NCBI GenBank assembly: GCA_038239195.1
Contig: JBBSEZ010000013.1
Span: 1 to 51,474, forward strand
DNA length: 51,474 nt
Direction of reading: 5' to 3'
Source: JBBSEZ01 sp038239195
GTDB lineage: Bacteria > Planctomycetota > Planctomycetia > Gemmatales > Gemmataceae
This document shows positions 1 through 7,842 of this stretch, one piece after another (positions within the stretch are counted from its first letter, which is position 1; each line of letters begins with the position of its first letter). Under the pieces are notes generated by a model. The model was not told the DNA's origin, made no database searches, and saw only the letters and a list, made by a program, of their open reading frames with translations. The translations under genes and the position numbers were made by a program.

Positions 1-640
1 CCCCCGTCCGCCCCCCGCCCCCGCCCCCCCAGCCCCACCCCGCCGCCCCCGCCTGCGCCCGCCGCGCCCCCCCCTCCGGCCCGCGGCCCCCCTCAAAACG
101 CCCGGGGCCCCCGCCCACTCTGTTCGGGAATTCACGGGCGGCGGCGCACGTAATTCACCAGCTTCCCCTTCTCTCGGGCCATGAGTTCGCGTGCGGCCGG
201 GCACATTTCTCACTCGGGGCCCGGGTCGGAGGCAAAGATACACCATGCCCTCCCAGCGCCCAACGGCCTGGGCCCCTGTTTCCGCCGGCAAGCTGGGCAA
301 ATTGGCCCGAGAAACCGGGTGCGCGAACCGGTGCGGCTGGCGCAAAGAGGTCGGGCGTTTGCCGGGTGCTTGTTGTTCGGAAAGGGGCGAGGAGTAGTGC
401 CCTCACAAGCAGAATCGAGCAGAATGGAGTGAAGAAGACGAGTTGTGGCCGATTGTGAGCATCTTTGTGCGTTTATGTCTGTTGATGTTGTTCTGGGGCT
501 GGCTTGCCCGGCTCGCGGCACTTGCGAAACGGCAAGCAAGAGGGCCACGTTTCGCGCGCGAGCGCCGCGCTTTTGGCTTGCACAAGCGGGGCCGCGGACG
601 CAGAATGAGCAGATTGCGAATCGACTCGACAGGAGGCCTC
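1..640. other. Non-coding start of window, C-rich tract
   Basis: I see no convincing gene here. The first ~115 bases are almost pure C with scattered G on the plus strand. Read in frame 1 they would give a Pro/Ala-rich peptide ending at a TAA near 148, so the tail of a gene off the left edge is possible but unproven. The rest lacks a Shine-Dalgarno-backed start until the kinase at 641. A half copy of a dispersed palindrome lies at 524-557. Confidence 0.5.
524..557. repeat. Half copy of the CAAGCAAG palindromic repeat
   Basis: The unit GCGAAACGGCAAGCAAGAGG followed by GCC matches one arm of the palindromes at 6798-6839, 9487-9530 and 43684-43729. Here the second arm is mostly missing; only CGTTTCGCGC follows, which can still pair with GCGAAACG. 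It looks like a degenerate or truncated copy. Confidence 0.5.
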
Positions 641-1684
641 ATGCCCGAGCCATCGCCGGACGCCGGTGGCGCCGCGGACCTTGGCGCCACGCAGGAATTT
701 ACGACGACCTCCGAGCCTTCGGGGGGCGAGGCCTCTGCGCCTCCAGGCCTGGAGGCGACGCGGGTAGGGGCGCTGCCGGTCCCTGCCCCGAAGCGAGCGT
801 CGGGCGTGCAGAAGACGAACGCGCTGGGCGATTTTCGTCTGGTGGCCAAGCTGGGCGAGGGCGGGATGGGCACCGTCTACAAGGCCCGCCAGATCAGCCA
901 GCCGCGCGACGTCGCCCTGAAGGTGATGGCGAAGGACCTGGCGGCCCGGCCCGGCTTCGTGGAGCGCTTCCACCGCGAGGGCCGGCTTTTGGCCCGCCTC
1001 GATCATCCGCACATCGTGCGCTGTTACGCGGTCGGCGAATCGCACGGCTTCTACTACCTGGCGATGGAGCTCGTCGTCGGCGGGAGCCTGAAGGCCTGGC
1101 TCGATCGCCTGACGCGCTTCTCCCTCGGCGATGCGCTGCACGCCGTCCTGGCCTCCGCTGCCGCGTTGCAGTACGCCCACGAGCAGGGGCTGGTCCACCG
1201 GGACGTCAAGCCGGACAACCTGCTGCTGAGCGCCGAGGGCATCGTCAAGGTGGCCGACCTCGGCCTGGCCAAGGCCGCCGACGACGACCAGGGGCTGACG
1301 GCGACGGGCATCGGCATCGGCTCCCCGCTCTACGCCTCGCCCGAGCAGACGCGCGACGCCAAGCATGCCGACGCTCGCAGCGACGTCTACTCGCTGGGGT
1401 GCGTCTTCTACCATTTCCTGACCGGCCGACCGCCCTTCGAGGCGAGCAACTTCCTCGAGCTCATCGTGGCCAAGGAGAAGGGCACCTTCGTCCCCGCGCG
1501 CCGGCACAACCGCGACGTGCCCAAGGCGATCGACAGCATCCTCACGCGCATGCTCGCCAAGTTGCCCGAGCAGCGCTACGCGTCCTGCGCCGAACTGGCC
1601 GAAGACCTGCAATGGCAGGGGCTGGCCAATCGATCGCTGAGCTTCCTGGAAGGGCCATCGCGACAAGGAACCGTCACTCCTTGA
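641..1684 (+). CDS. Ser/Thr protein kinase (Hanks type), soluble
   Basis: 347-residue protein with a complete Hanks-type kinase domain after a ~65-residue acidic/Pro-rich N-terminus. Visible motifs are the glycine loop GEGGMG (72-77), the ATP-binding lysine in VALK (K94), the catalytic HRDVKPDN (H186-D188), the metal-binding DLG at about 206 (DLG in place of DFG), and a YASPEQ activation-segment end. There is no transmembrane segment or extracellular sensor, so it should be cytosolic. The start at 641 is chosen because AGGAGG sits at 631-636; the frame is open further upstream without support. The next gene, 38 bp downstream, is a pseudokinase-PP2C fusion, so the two probably form a phosphorylation/dephosphorylation pair. 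Substrates cannot be read from sequence. Confidence 0.93.
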   Translation: MPEPSPDAGGAADLGATQEFTTTSEPSGGEASAPPGLEATRVGALPVPAPKRASGVQKTNALGDFRLVAKLGEGGMGTVYKARQISQPRDVALKVMAKDLAARPGFVERFHREGRLLARLDHPHIVRCYAVGESHGFYYLAMELVVGGSLKAWLDRLTRFSLGDALHAVLASAAALQYAHEQGLVHRDVKPDNLLLSAEGIVKVADLGLAKAADDDQGLTATGIGIGSPLYASPEQTRDAKHADARSDVYSLGCVFYHFLTGRPPFEASNFLELIVAKEKGTFVPARRHNRDVPKAIDSILTRMLAKLPEQRYASCAELAEDLQWQGLANRSLSFLEGPSRQGTVTP

Positions 1685-1753
1685 CAATCGACCGTCGCTC
1701 CGTGACATGCCGTTGACACTCCATGACGTCGCAACGTCACTCACTCTCGTCTT
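1670..1753 (+). repeat. Four imperfect 21-bp tandem repeats
   Basis: Units begin at 1670, 1691, 1712 and 1733 and share a core of the form nnCGTCRCTCCnTGAC. The first unit lies at the 3' end of the kinase gene and the last inside the start of the next gene, so the repeats encode both the C-terminal residues of one protein and the first residues of the other. Confidence 0.55.
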
Positions 1754-3414
1754 CGGGCTTTCCTTCCGCGGTCGCACTGGCGGACGGCCAGTCGGTCGAT
1801 TGCTCCGGCTGGGAAGGCGCCTGGCCCGTCGATTGCTGGTCCCCCCGCCTCGTCCGTGCCGGCGGGCAATCGTATCGGCTCTATGCGCTGGGCCCTGCCG
1901 CCTGGGAGGAGTTGGCCGCGGCCGTGCGGGCGCGTGCCCTCGTGGCGCTCGCCATCCTGGCCCCCATCGAGATCGTCGAGGTCGGCGCGGGCGCCCTCGT
2001 CGCGGCCACGGCCCTGCCCGACGCCGGCCCGGCCTTGCCCGCTCCGCCCGCCGGCAACGATGAGCTGGAGCACCTCGCCGGCCTGCTCGATGCGTGCCGG
2101 GCGCTGGGGGGCGTGCTGTCGTCGTTGCACGCCGCCGGTTTCACTTGGCCGAACTTCGACCCCGAGTGCCTGGAGTGGGCGGGCGAGCGGACGTGCATCA
2201 CCAACCTCGACCTGTGCGCGCCGCGCGCGGGGGAGCGAGCCGTTCCTCTGCCCTTTTCCGCCGCCTACGCGCCTCCCGAGACGTGCGGCCCCGCCACCGA
2301 CGTCTTCCACCTGAGCGCCTACGCCTACTATCGCCTGGCCGGGTTGCTACCTCGGGGCTTTCCGGGGCGGGGCCTGCCGGCGTTCGACTTCGACTTCCCG
2401 CCCCTGCGCATCTATCGTCCTTGTCTCCCGGTCGGCATCGCGCCCATCTTCGAGCGCGGCCTCGCGCGCGATCCGGCCCGGCGCCATCTCTCCGTGGCCG
2501 AGCTGCTGAGCGCGCTCGAGGGCGCCGTCACTCGCGCCCGGCAGCGTCAGGCGTCCACGGTGGCGCTGGCCTGGGACGTGGGCGGCGCGACGGCGACGGG
2601 GCGGGCCAAGGAGCCGCTCGGCCGGCCCAATCAGGACGCGTTCGCGGTGGCGGAGGGGCCGCTGGTCGTCGTGGCCGACGGGGTGAGCCAGTCGCGCGTC
2701 GGCAGCGGCGACCTGGCCAGCCGAACCGCCTGCTCCGTTCTGTCGGGGCTGGCCGCGCGCCTGGGGGCGGCGAACGAGGAGGAGACCGCCGACGCGCTGC
2801 GGGCCGCCTGCCTGGAGGCGAGCCGGGCCATCGTCCGGCAAGCCCAGGCGCTTGGCCCGCTGCCCCGCGGGGCCCGGCCGGAGGGCTCGATGAGCTCGAC
2901 GGCCCTGGTCGGCGCCTTCCGAGAGCACGCGGTGTCGCTGGCCAACGTCGGCGATAGTCGAGCGTACCTGATCGCCGAGGGCGGCGTCGAGCAACTTACC
3001 GTCGATGGCGACGTGCGCTGCGTGCAACTCGCCCGCGGGGCGGCCCCGGAGGCGGTGCGCGCCCTGGGAGCAGACGGGCAGTTGCTGCACTCGGCCCTGG
3101 GCGCGTGCGAACGCGCGCCGTTCGGCGACCTGCGCGCCTCCGTCGAGCGCTCGGCGCCGCACGTCGCGCACTGGCCGCTGCTGCCGGGCGACGTGGTGCT
3201 GTTCTGCACCGACGGGCTCATCGAGGAGGGAGCGTTTCTGTCCGCCGAGGAAGCGGCGGCGGTTGTCCGCGCGGCGCCGGACGCGCCGGCGTGGGCCCTG
3301 GCCGAGCGATTGGTGGCGTTGGCGGACGAGCGCCAGCGGTTGCCCTCGCCGGAGGAGCCGGCCGGGCACGGGGACAACATCACGTGCGTCGTGGTGAAGG
3401 CGTCGGCCACGTAG
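1723..3414 (+). CDS. Pseudokinase-PP2C Ser/Thr phosphatase fusion protein
   Basis: 563 residues. The C-terminal half (from about 284) is a PP2C-family metal-dependent phosphatase: RPNQD (303-305 region), VADGVS, SSTALVGAF, ANVGDSRAYL, CTDGLIEEG and a final GDNIT supply the expected metal-binding Asp residues. The N-terminal half has the outline of a kinase domain but without catalysis. Where HRDxKPxN is expected there is an SLHAAGFTWPNFDPECL stretch (about 134-150), the DFG site reads NLDLC (about 161), and the APE-like AYAPPE and TDVFHLSAYAYYRLAG follow. It therefore appears to be a pseudokinase fused to a phosphatase. The neighbouring active kinase is the obvious partner or target. The start at 1723 gives a short linker from the preceding gene; a strong ribosome-binding site is not evident. 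Confidence 0.85.
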   Translation: MTSQRHSLSSSGFPSAVALADGQSVDCSGWEGAWPVDCWSPRLVRAGGQSYRLYALGPAAWEELAAAVRARALVALAILAPIEIVEVGAGALVAATALPDAGPALPAPPAGNDELEHLAGLLDACRALGGVLSSLHAAGFTWPNFDPECLEWAGERTCITNLDLCAPRAGERAVPLPFSAAYAPPETCGPATDVFHLSAYAYYRLAGLLPRGFPGRGLPAFDFDFPPLRIYRPCLPVGIAPIFERGLARDPARRHLSVAELLSALEGAVTRARQRQASTVALAWDVGGATATGRAKEPLGRPNQDAFAVAEGPLVVVADGVSQSRVGSGDLASRTACSVLSGLAARLGAANEEETADALRAACLEASRAIVRQAQALGPLPRGARPEGSMSSTALVGAFREHAVSLANVGDSRAYLIAEGGVEQLTVDGDVRCVQLARGAAPEAVRALGADGQLLHSALGACERAPFGDLRASVERSAPHVAHWPLLPGDVVLFCTDGLIEEGAFLSAEEAAAVVRAAPDAPAWALAERLVALADERQRLPSPEEPAGHGDNITCVVVKASAT

Positions 3415-3477
3415 CCCGGGCTCCGTCGCGGGAACCGCCGCGGAGCGGCGGCCTACATTGAGGCGGCCAACGGGAAC

Positions 3478-4065
3478 TTACAACACCCCCTTCGTCGAAG
3501 GCACGCCAACCCCGCGCGGGTCCGCCTCGACGGCGGCGCGTAGCGCCCGCGCCGTCGCCTTGAAGATGCCCTCGACCACGTGGTGCGTATTGCGCCCGTG
3601 ATGCAGCACCACGTGCAGCGCCAGCCCGGCGCTCGACGCCACGGCCCGCCAGAGCTCCTCGGCGAGCTGGGAGCTGAACGTGCCCAGCGCCTCGAGCGGC
3701 ACCTCGGCCTTCCAGACGCAGAACGGCCGGCCGCTCAGGTCGATGGCCGCCGTCACCAGCGCCTCGTCCATCGGGACGGTCGCGTCGCCGTAGCGGCGAA
3801 TGCCGGCCTTATCGCCCAGCGCCTGTTTGAGCGCCTGGCCGAAACAGAGGCCCACGTCCTCGACGGTGTGGTGGGCGTCCACGTGCAGGTCGCCGCTGGC
3901 CCGGACGGTCAGGTCGATCAGGCTGTGCTTGCTCAACAGCGTGAGCATGTGGTCGAAGAAGCCGACGCCGGTGGCGATCTCGCTGCGGCCGGTGCCGTCG
4001 AGGTCGAGCGTCAGTTCAACGGTCGTCTCGCCGGTCTGGCGGCGAACGTGTGCGGTGCGGCTCAT
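3478..4065 (-). CDS. hisB: Imidazoleglycerol-phosphate dehydratase
   Basis: 195 residues, the normal length for monofunctional HisB. It removes water from imidazole glycerol phosphate to give imidazole acetol phosphate in histidine synthesis. The manganese-binding histidine motifs are clear: GFFDHML near residue 40, DLHVDAHHTVEDVG in the middle, and LHHGRNTHHVVEGIFKA near the C-terminus. No other his gene is nearby; the flanking genes point the other way, so it is transcribed alone. Confidence 0.97.
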   Translation of the reverse strand: MSRTAHVRRQTGETTVELTLDLDGTGRSEIATGVGFFDHMLTLLSKHSLIDLTVRASGDLHVDAHHTVEDVGLCFGQALKQALGDKAGIRRYGDATVPMDEALVTAAIDLSGRPFCVWKAEVPLEALGTFSSQLAEELWRAVASSAGLALHVVLHHGRNTHHVVEGIFKATARALRAAVEADPRGVGVPSTKGVL

Positions 4066-4155
4066 GTCGTGGTTGTAGCGATCGGGTGTTGCCGTTCAAG
4101 ACGCGCTCCGCTGCGCGTCGCGGCTACGTGGTGCAAGCCAATCCGCACTTTTTCG

Positions 4156-4185
4156 TTGACGCCCCCCAACCCCGCCCCCTATACT
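4156..4185 (+). promoter_or_regulatory. Putative sigma-70 promoter for the DUF1501 gene
   Basis: TTGACG (4156-4161), an 18-nt spacer and TATACT (4180-4185) lie about 90 bp upstream of the DUF1501 start and stand out in an otherwise C-rich stretch. Position and spacing fit a housekeeping promoter; transcription would start near 4192. Confidence 0.5.
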
Positions 4186-4276
4186 ATCACTTGATCGCCG
4201 CTCCCCCCTTACTCTCCCACCCCGCACCTGTCCCGGCCTCCCGACCGGACGGGGCACACCCGAATGAGGTTCGCAC

Positions 4277-5737
4277 ATGCTTGTCATCCCCGGCCACTCG
4301 GGCAAGGACACCTGCGATGGCATCACGCGCCGCGACCTGCTGCGCGTCGGCGGGTCGGCGATGCTCGGCCTCACCCTCGCCGACTTCTTCAGCCTCCAGG
4401 CCCATGCCAAGAAGCGCGAAGGCGCCGATGGCCCCGGCTTCGGCAAGGCCAAGGGCGTCATCCTCATCTACCTCCAGGGCGGCCCCAGCCACCTCGACCT
4501 CTGGGACCCCAAGGAGGCCGTCCCCGCCAACGTCCGCAGCCCCTTCAAGGCCATCGACACCAAGCTCCCCGGCGTCAAGTACACCGAGCTCCTGCCCAAG
4601 CTCGCTCAGGTGAACGACAAGTTCACCATGCTCCGCGCCGTCAGCTACACCCCCAACGGGCTGTTCAACCACACGGCGGCGATCTACCAGATGCTCACGG
4701 GCTACACGGCCGACAAGGTCAGTCCGTCCGGCCAGCTCGAGCCTCCCAGCCCCAAGGACTTCCCCAACGTCGGCTCCAACATCGTCAAGTTCAAACCGCC
4801 CACCAAGCCGATGCTCCCCTTCGTCATGCTCCCCCGCCCGCTCCAGGAGAGCAACGTCATCGGCAAGGGCGGCACCGCCGGCTTCCTCGGCCGCGCCTAC
4901 GACCCCTACACGCTCTATCCGGCCGGCGACGACAACGACCAGCGCAAGATGGATCGCATCCGCACCGACGATCTCCAGCTCCGCCCCGAGGTCTCCGCGA
5001 AGCGCCTCACCCGCCGGGCCCGGCTGCGCGACACCATCAACGAGGGCATGCCCGCCCTCGAGCGGGCCACCTCCAAGCACGACCTCGACGAATACTACAG
5101 CAAGGCCCTCGGCCTGGTGATCTCCGGCGAGGCTCGCCGGGCCTTCGATCTGTCCAAGGAAACGCCGGTCCTGCGCCAGCAGTACGGCATGAACACCTTC
5201 GGCCAGAGCCTGCTGCTGGCCCGCCGCCTCATCCAGGCGGGCACGCGCTTCGTCGAGGTCAACTGGCCCAAGGTCGCCAACTCCGACAACCACTCCTGGG
5301 ACGTTCACACCGGCCTGTTTGGCCGCATGAAGAACCAGGCCGCCCCCATGCTCGATTTGGGCCTCACCGCTCTTCTCACCGACCTCGACCAGCGCGGCAT
5401 GCTCGCCGAGACGCTCGTGGTCTGCGTGGGCGAGTTCGGCCGCAGCCCGGTCCGCGGCGTCAGCACCTCCGGCAACAGCAACAACGACGACGGCCGCGAC
5501 CACTGGCCCTACTGCTACACGGGCGTCATCGCCGGCGCCGGCGTCAAGCGCGGCATCGTCTACGGCAAGTCGGACAAGACCGCCTCGGCGCCCGTCGAGA
5601 ACCCGGTCCACCCGCGCGAGCTGCTGGCGACCATCTACCACAGCGTCGGCATCAACCCGAGCACGCTCGTCTACAACCACCTCAACCAGCCGCGCGAGTT
5701 GGTGCAGGGCGAGACGGTGACCGGCATCCTGTCGTGA
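4277..5737 (+). CDS. DUF1501 family protein, Tat-exported
   Basis: 486 residues. A twin-arginine signal lies near the N-terminus (ITRRDLLRVGG, Arg 18-19, followed by a hydrophobic stretch). The body has the DUF1501 signature: IYLQGGPSHLDLWDPK near residue 60, MNTFGQSLLLARRLIQAG, NSDNHSWDVHTG, and GEFGRSPV near the C-terminus, in a sulfatase/alkaline-phosphatase-like fold. In planctomycetes these genes usually sit next to DUF1549/DUF1553 genes, but here the gene stands alone. The biochemical role of the family is not established. A second copy lies at 43748-45082. Confidence 0.93.
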   Translation: MLVIPGHSGKDTCDGITRRDLLRVGGSAMLGLTLADFFSLQAHAKKREGADGPGFGKAKGVILIYLQGGPSHLDLWDPKEAVPANVRSPFKAIDTKLPGVKYTELLPKLAQVNDKFTMLRAVSYTPNGLFNHTAAIYQMLTGYTADKVSPSGQLEPPSPKDFPNVGSNIVKFKPPTKPMLPFVMLPRPLQESNVIGKGGTAGFLGRAYDPYTLYPAGDDNDQRKMDRIRTDDLQLRPEVSAKRLTRRARLRDTINEGMPALERATSKHDLDEYYSKALGLVISGEARRAFDLSKETPVLRQQYGMNTFGQSLLLARRLIQAGTRFVEVNWPKVANSDNHSWDVHTGLFGRMKNQAAPMLDLGLTALLTDLDQRGMLAETLVVCVGEFGRSPVRGVSTSGNSNNDDGRDHWPYCYTGVIAGAGVKRGIVYGKSDKTASAPVENPVHPRELLATIYHSVGINPSTLVYNHLNQPRELVQGETVTGILS

Positions 5738-5745
5738 GGATGCTC

Positions 5746-5807
5746 CCGGTTAGCGATGCTTCGCAGAAGCGCCCATCCGCACGCTTCTGCGAAGCGTCGC
5801 TAACCGG
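5746..5807. terminator. Large hairpin, likely terminator or palindromic repeat
   Basis: Arms 5746-5771 and 5782-5807 are 26 bases each with one mismatch and a 10-nt loop. The left arm begins CCGGTTAGCGATGCTTCGCA. It sits 9 bp after the DUF1501 stop and 20 bp before the next start, so it could end transcription of the first gene. No U-tract follows. Confidence 0.55.
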
Positions 5808-5827
5808 GGTCGTTGACGAGGGCCCCC

Positions 5828-6787
5828 ATGACCACCCCTCTCGCGCGTCGCCGGGCCCAGCTTCGCGAGCTCTACGGCTTCGACTTCCCCGACGACCTCT
5901 TCCGCTTCTGGGACTTCGCCGCGCGCCTCCGCCCGCTGGAGCCGCTGCGCGCCCTCGACGACGCCCTCGACATGGTGCTCGTCGGCCCGTTCGAGGTGCT
6001 GGCGGGTCGCTTCGACGGCCGATCGCCGCGCTACAGTCTTCACCTCCACTGGCGCTACTACGACGACCCGCCCGAGTTCTTCACGGCGGTGGCCGGTCAC
6101 ATCGATGGCCTGCACTGGGGGCTCTACCTCGATGACCCCGCCGCGGGGAGCGGGTGCGTCGCCAGCTACTACTCGCGCGACGCCTTTGAAATCTCCTCCG
6201 ACGGGGACGACCTCTTCGAGGCGGTCCGCCTGCACCTGGAGCATTCCCACCAGGATTGCGAAGAATATCGCGCCGAGGACGAGGAGAACGCCGCCGAGTA
6301 CGACGCCCAGCTCGACGGCCTCGCCGAGCTGCGCGGCACGTTGATGCGCTGGGCCACCACCCACCGCCCGGAGATCGGCGAGGAATACGCGGAGCGCTAC
6401 GGCAGCGCCCCCCTCCGCGACGAGCGCGTCGTCGCGGAGACGATGGAGGGCATGGGCATCGTGGTGCCGCCCGCGCTCTCTCGCCCGCTGTCGCTCAAGG
6501 ACAAACGGCTGTGGTCGCGCTTGCGCAAGGAGGACGATCCCCTGGACCTCGTTGAGGAGGCGCGGGACGCCCTGCGCGCCGGCTTCCCGGGGACGGCGCT
6601 GAAGATCGGCAAGGACCTGTGGGCGACGACGGGGCCGACGAAGACGGACTATGCGTACGAGCTGCTCGACGCCGCCTACGCCGCGCTGGGGCGCGAGGAG
6701 CTGCGGCAGGTGTTGCGCAACCATCGGGCGAATCGCGACCTGCCGACGGTGGACATTCTGGAGGCGGAGGGGAACGGGGAGAAGTGA
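5828..6787 (+). CDS. Bacterial HPF1-like protein (ADP-ribosylation factor family)
   Basis: 319 residues. The order and wording of motifs match, from memory, human histone PARylation factor 1 (HPF1, Pfam DUF2228): FPDDLFRFWDF (HPF1 LPEDFYHFWKF), VGPFEVLAGRF (VGPYDILAGK), LHLHWRYYDDPPEF (NLHWRFYYDPPEF), GDDLFEAVRLHL (GDNVFAAVKLFL), RDERVVAETMEGMGIVVP (RDKKVVTKTFHGAGLVVP) and ALKIGKDLW (GLELGMDLF). In the region that aligns with the HPF1 catalytic Asp-Glu pair the sequence reads LRAGFPG, so that Glu appears absent. In animals HPF1 completes the PARP1/2 active site; the bacterial role is unknown. No PARP-like gene is nearby. The ATG at 5828 is preferred to the in-frame TTG at 5813. It converges with the FKBP cluster across a perfect palindrome. 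Confidence 0.82.
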   Translation: MTTPLARRRAQLRELYGFDFPDDLFRFWDFAARLRPLEPLRALDDALDMVLVGPFEVLAGRFDGRSPRYSLHLHWRYYDDPPEFFTAVAGHIDGLHWGLYLDDPAAGSGCVASYYSRDAFEISSDGDDLFEAVRLHLEHSHQDCEEYRAEDEENAAEYDAQLDGLAELRGTLMRWATTHRPEIGEEYAERYGSAPLRDERVVAETMEGMGIVVPPALSRPLSLKDKRLWSRLRKEDDPLDLVEEARDALRAGFPGTALKIGKDLWATTGPTKTDYAYELLDAAYAALGREELRQVLRNHRANRDLPTVDILEAEGNGEK

Positions 6788-6797
6788 AGCGGGCCCG

Positions 6798-6839
6798 CGC
6801 AACGGCAAGCAAGACGGGCCCGTCTTGCTTGCCGTTGCG
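6798..6839. repeat. Perfect 42-bp palindrome, CAAGCAAG family, between convergent genes
   Basis: Arms 6798-6818 and 6819-6839 are perfectly complementary with no loop; the left arm starts CGCAACGGCAAGCAAGACGG. It sits between the ends of two convergent genes and can act as a bidirectional terminator. The same unit recurs at 524-557, 9487-9530 and 43684-43729. Confidence 0.75.
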
Positions 6840-6848
6840 TGGCGAAGG

Positions 6849-7298
6849 TCACTTGCTGACCTTGAGCAGTTCCACGTCGAAGACGAGGTCCGCCTTCTCC
6901 GGGATGGCCGCGCCGCGCCCCCGCTCGCCGTAGGCGAGCGGGTAGGGGATGATGAGCTTGCGCTTGCCGCCGACCTTCATCCCGGCCACGCCCTCGTCCC
7001 AGCCCTTGATGACGTCGCCGGCGCCGAGCTCGAAGTCGAACGACTTCTTGCGGTCGAGGCTGCTGTCGAACTTCTTGCCGCCCTTGACCAGCCAGCCGGT
7101 GTAGTGGACCGACACGGTGTTGCCCTTCTTGGCCTCGTCGCCCGCGCCGACTTTCAGGTCCTGATACTTCAGGCCCGACGCCGTGGTGACGACCTTGACG
7201 TCCTTCACTGGCCCCTTGTCCTGCGCCTGGGCGGTGTACGCACTCAGTAACACCACCGCGGCGAGCGCGAGCAGGCCAACGGCCAAACGCTTCATCAT
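6849..7298 (-). CDS. FKBP-type peptidyl-prolyl cis-trans isomerase, exported
   Basis: 149 residues: a Sec signal peptide of about 26 residues ending AQA, then one FKBP domain. FKBP landmarks are VHYTGWL, FDSS, FDFELGAGDVIKGWDEGV, GMKVGGKRKL and IPYPLAYG. It would catalyse prolyl isomerisation in the cell envelope. It is the last of three adjacent FKBP genes on this strand. The first of two consecutive ATGs is chosen because AAAGGA lies 9 nt upstream. Confidence 0.93.
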   Translation of the reverse strand: MMKRLAVGLLALAAVVLLSAYTAQAQDKGPVKDVKVVTTASGLKYQDLKVGAGDEAKKGNTVSVHYTGWLVKGGKKFDSSLDRKKSFDFELGAGDVIKGWDEGVAGMKVGGKRKLIIPYPLAYGERGRGAAIPEKADLVFDVELLKVSK

Positions 7299-7362
7299 GG
7301 AACACGTCCTTTCTTTCCAGAGAAGAGACCGGCCAGCCCGCCAAGCAGATGGCGGGCCGCGC

Positions 7363-7809
7363 TCACTTCTCGATCCGGAGCAACTCGACCTCGAAGATCA
7401 TCACCGCGTTGGGCGGGACCACGGTGCCGGCGCCGCGGGCGCCGTAGCCCAGCGCCGGCGGGATGGTCAGCCTGCGCTTGCCGCCGACCTTCATCCCGGC
7501 CACGCCCTCGTCCCAGCCCTTGATGACCAGACCGGCGCCCAGCCGGAACTCGAACGGCTGCCGGCCCTGGCCTCTGCTGCTGTCGAACGGCTTCTGGGTA
7601 GCCGGCAGCCAGCCGGTGTAATGCACTCGCAGGGTGTTGCCCTGCCCCGCCGCCGCGCCGGCGCCGACCTCGAGCTCTTCGTAGCGCAGGCCGGAGGGGG
7701 TGGTGACGGCCTTCGGCTTGTCCTTCTTTGGCGGGGGCGCGGGGGCGGCGCCGGCCCTCGAAAGGAGGGCCAGAGCGGCAAGGAAGGCGAGAAGGCTGCG
7801 TCGTGGCAT
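7363..7809 (-). CDS. FKBP-type peptidyl-prolyl cis-trans isomerase, exported
   Basis: 148 residues with a signal peptide (hydrophobic residues 5-20) and a Pro/Lys-rich linker before a single FKBP domain: LRYEELEVG, VHYTGWLPATQKPFDSS, FRLGAGLVIKGWDEGVAGMKVGGKRRLTIPPALGYG. It is the middle gene of the FKBP cluster, 33 bp downstream of the two-domain gene, and probably co-transcribed with it. Same chemistry as its neighbours; the separate roles are not visible. Confidence 0.93.
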   Translation of the reverse strand: MPRRSLLAFLAALALLSRAGAAPAPPPKKDKPKAVTTPSGLRYEELEVGAGAAAGQGNTLRVHYTGWLPATQKPFDSSRGQGRQPFEFRLGAGLVIKGWDEGVAGMKVGGKRRLTIPPALGYGARGAGTVVPPNAVMIFEVELLRIEK

Positions 7810-7842
7810 GACATGCGTCCTTTTGCTCGAGGGCCGGGGCCC

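Noticed and set aside
1..148. C-rich tract as a proline-rich coding end
   Set aside because: It is open in frame 1 but composition alone would produce that; no supporting motif, so not called as a gene.
5813..5827. TTG start for the HPF1-like gene
   Set aside because: The ATG at 5828 begins the conserved region and does not need the non-family residues of the upstream extension.
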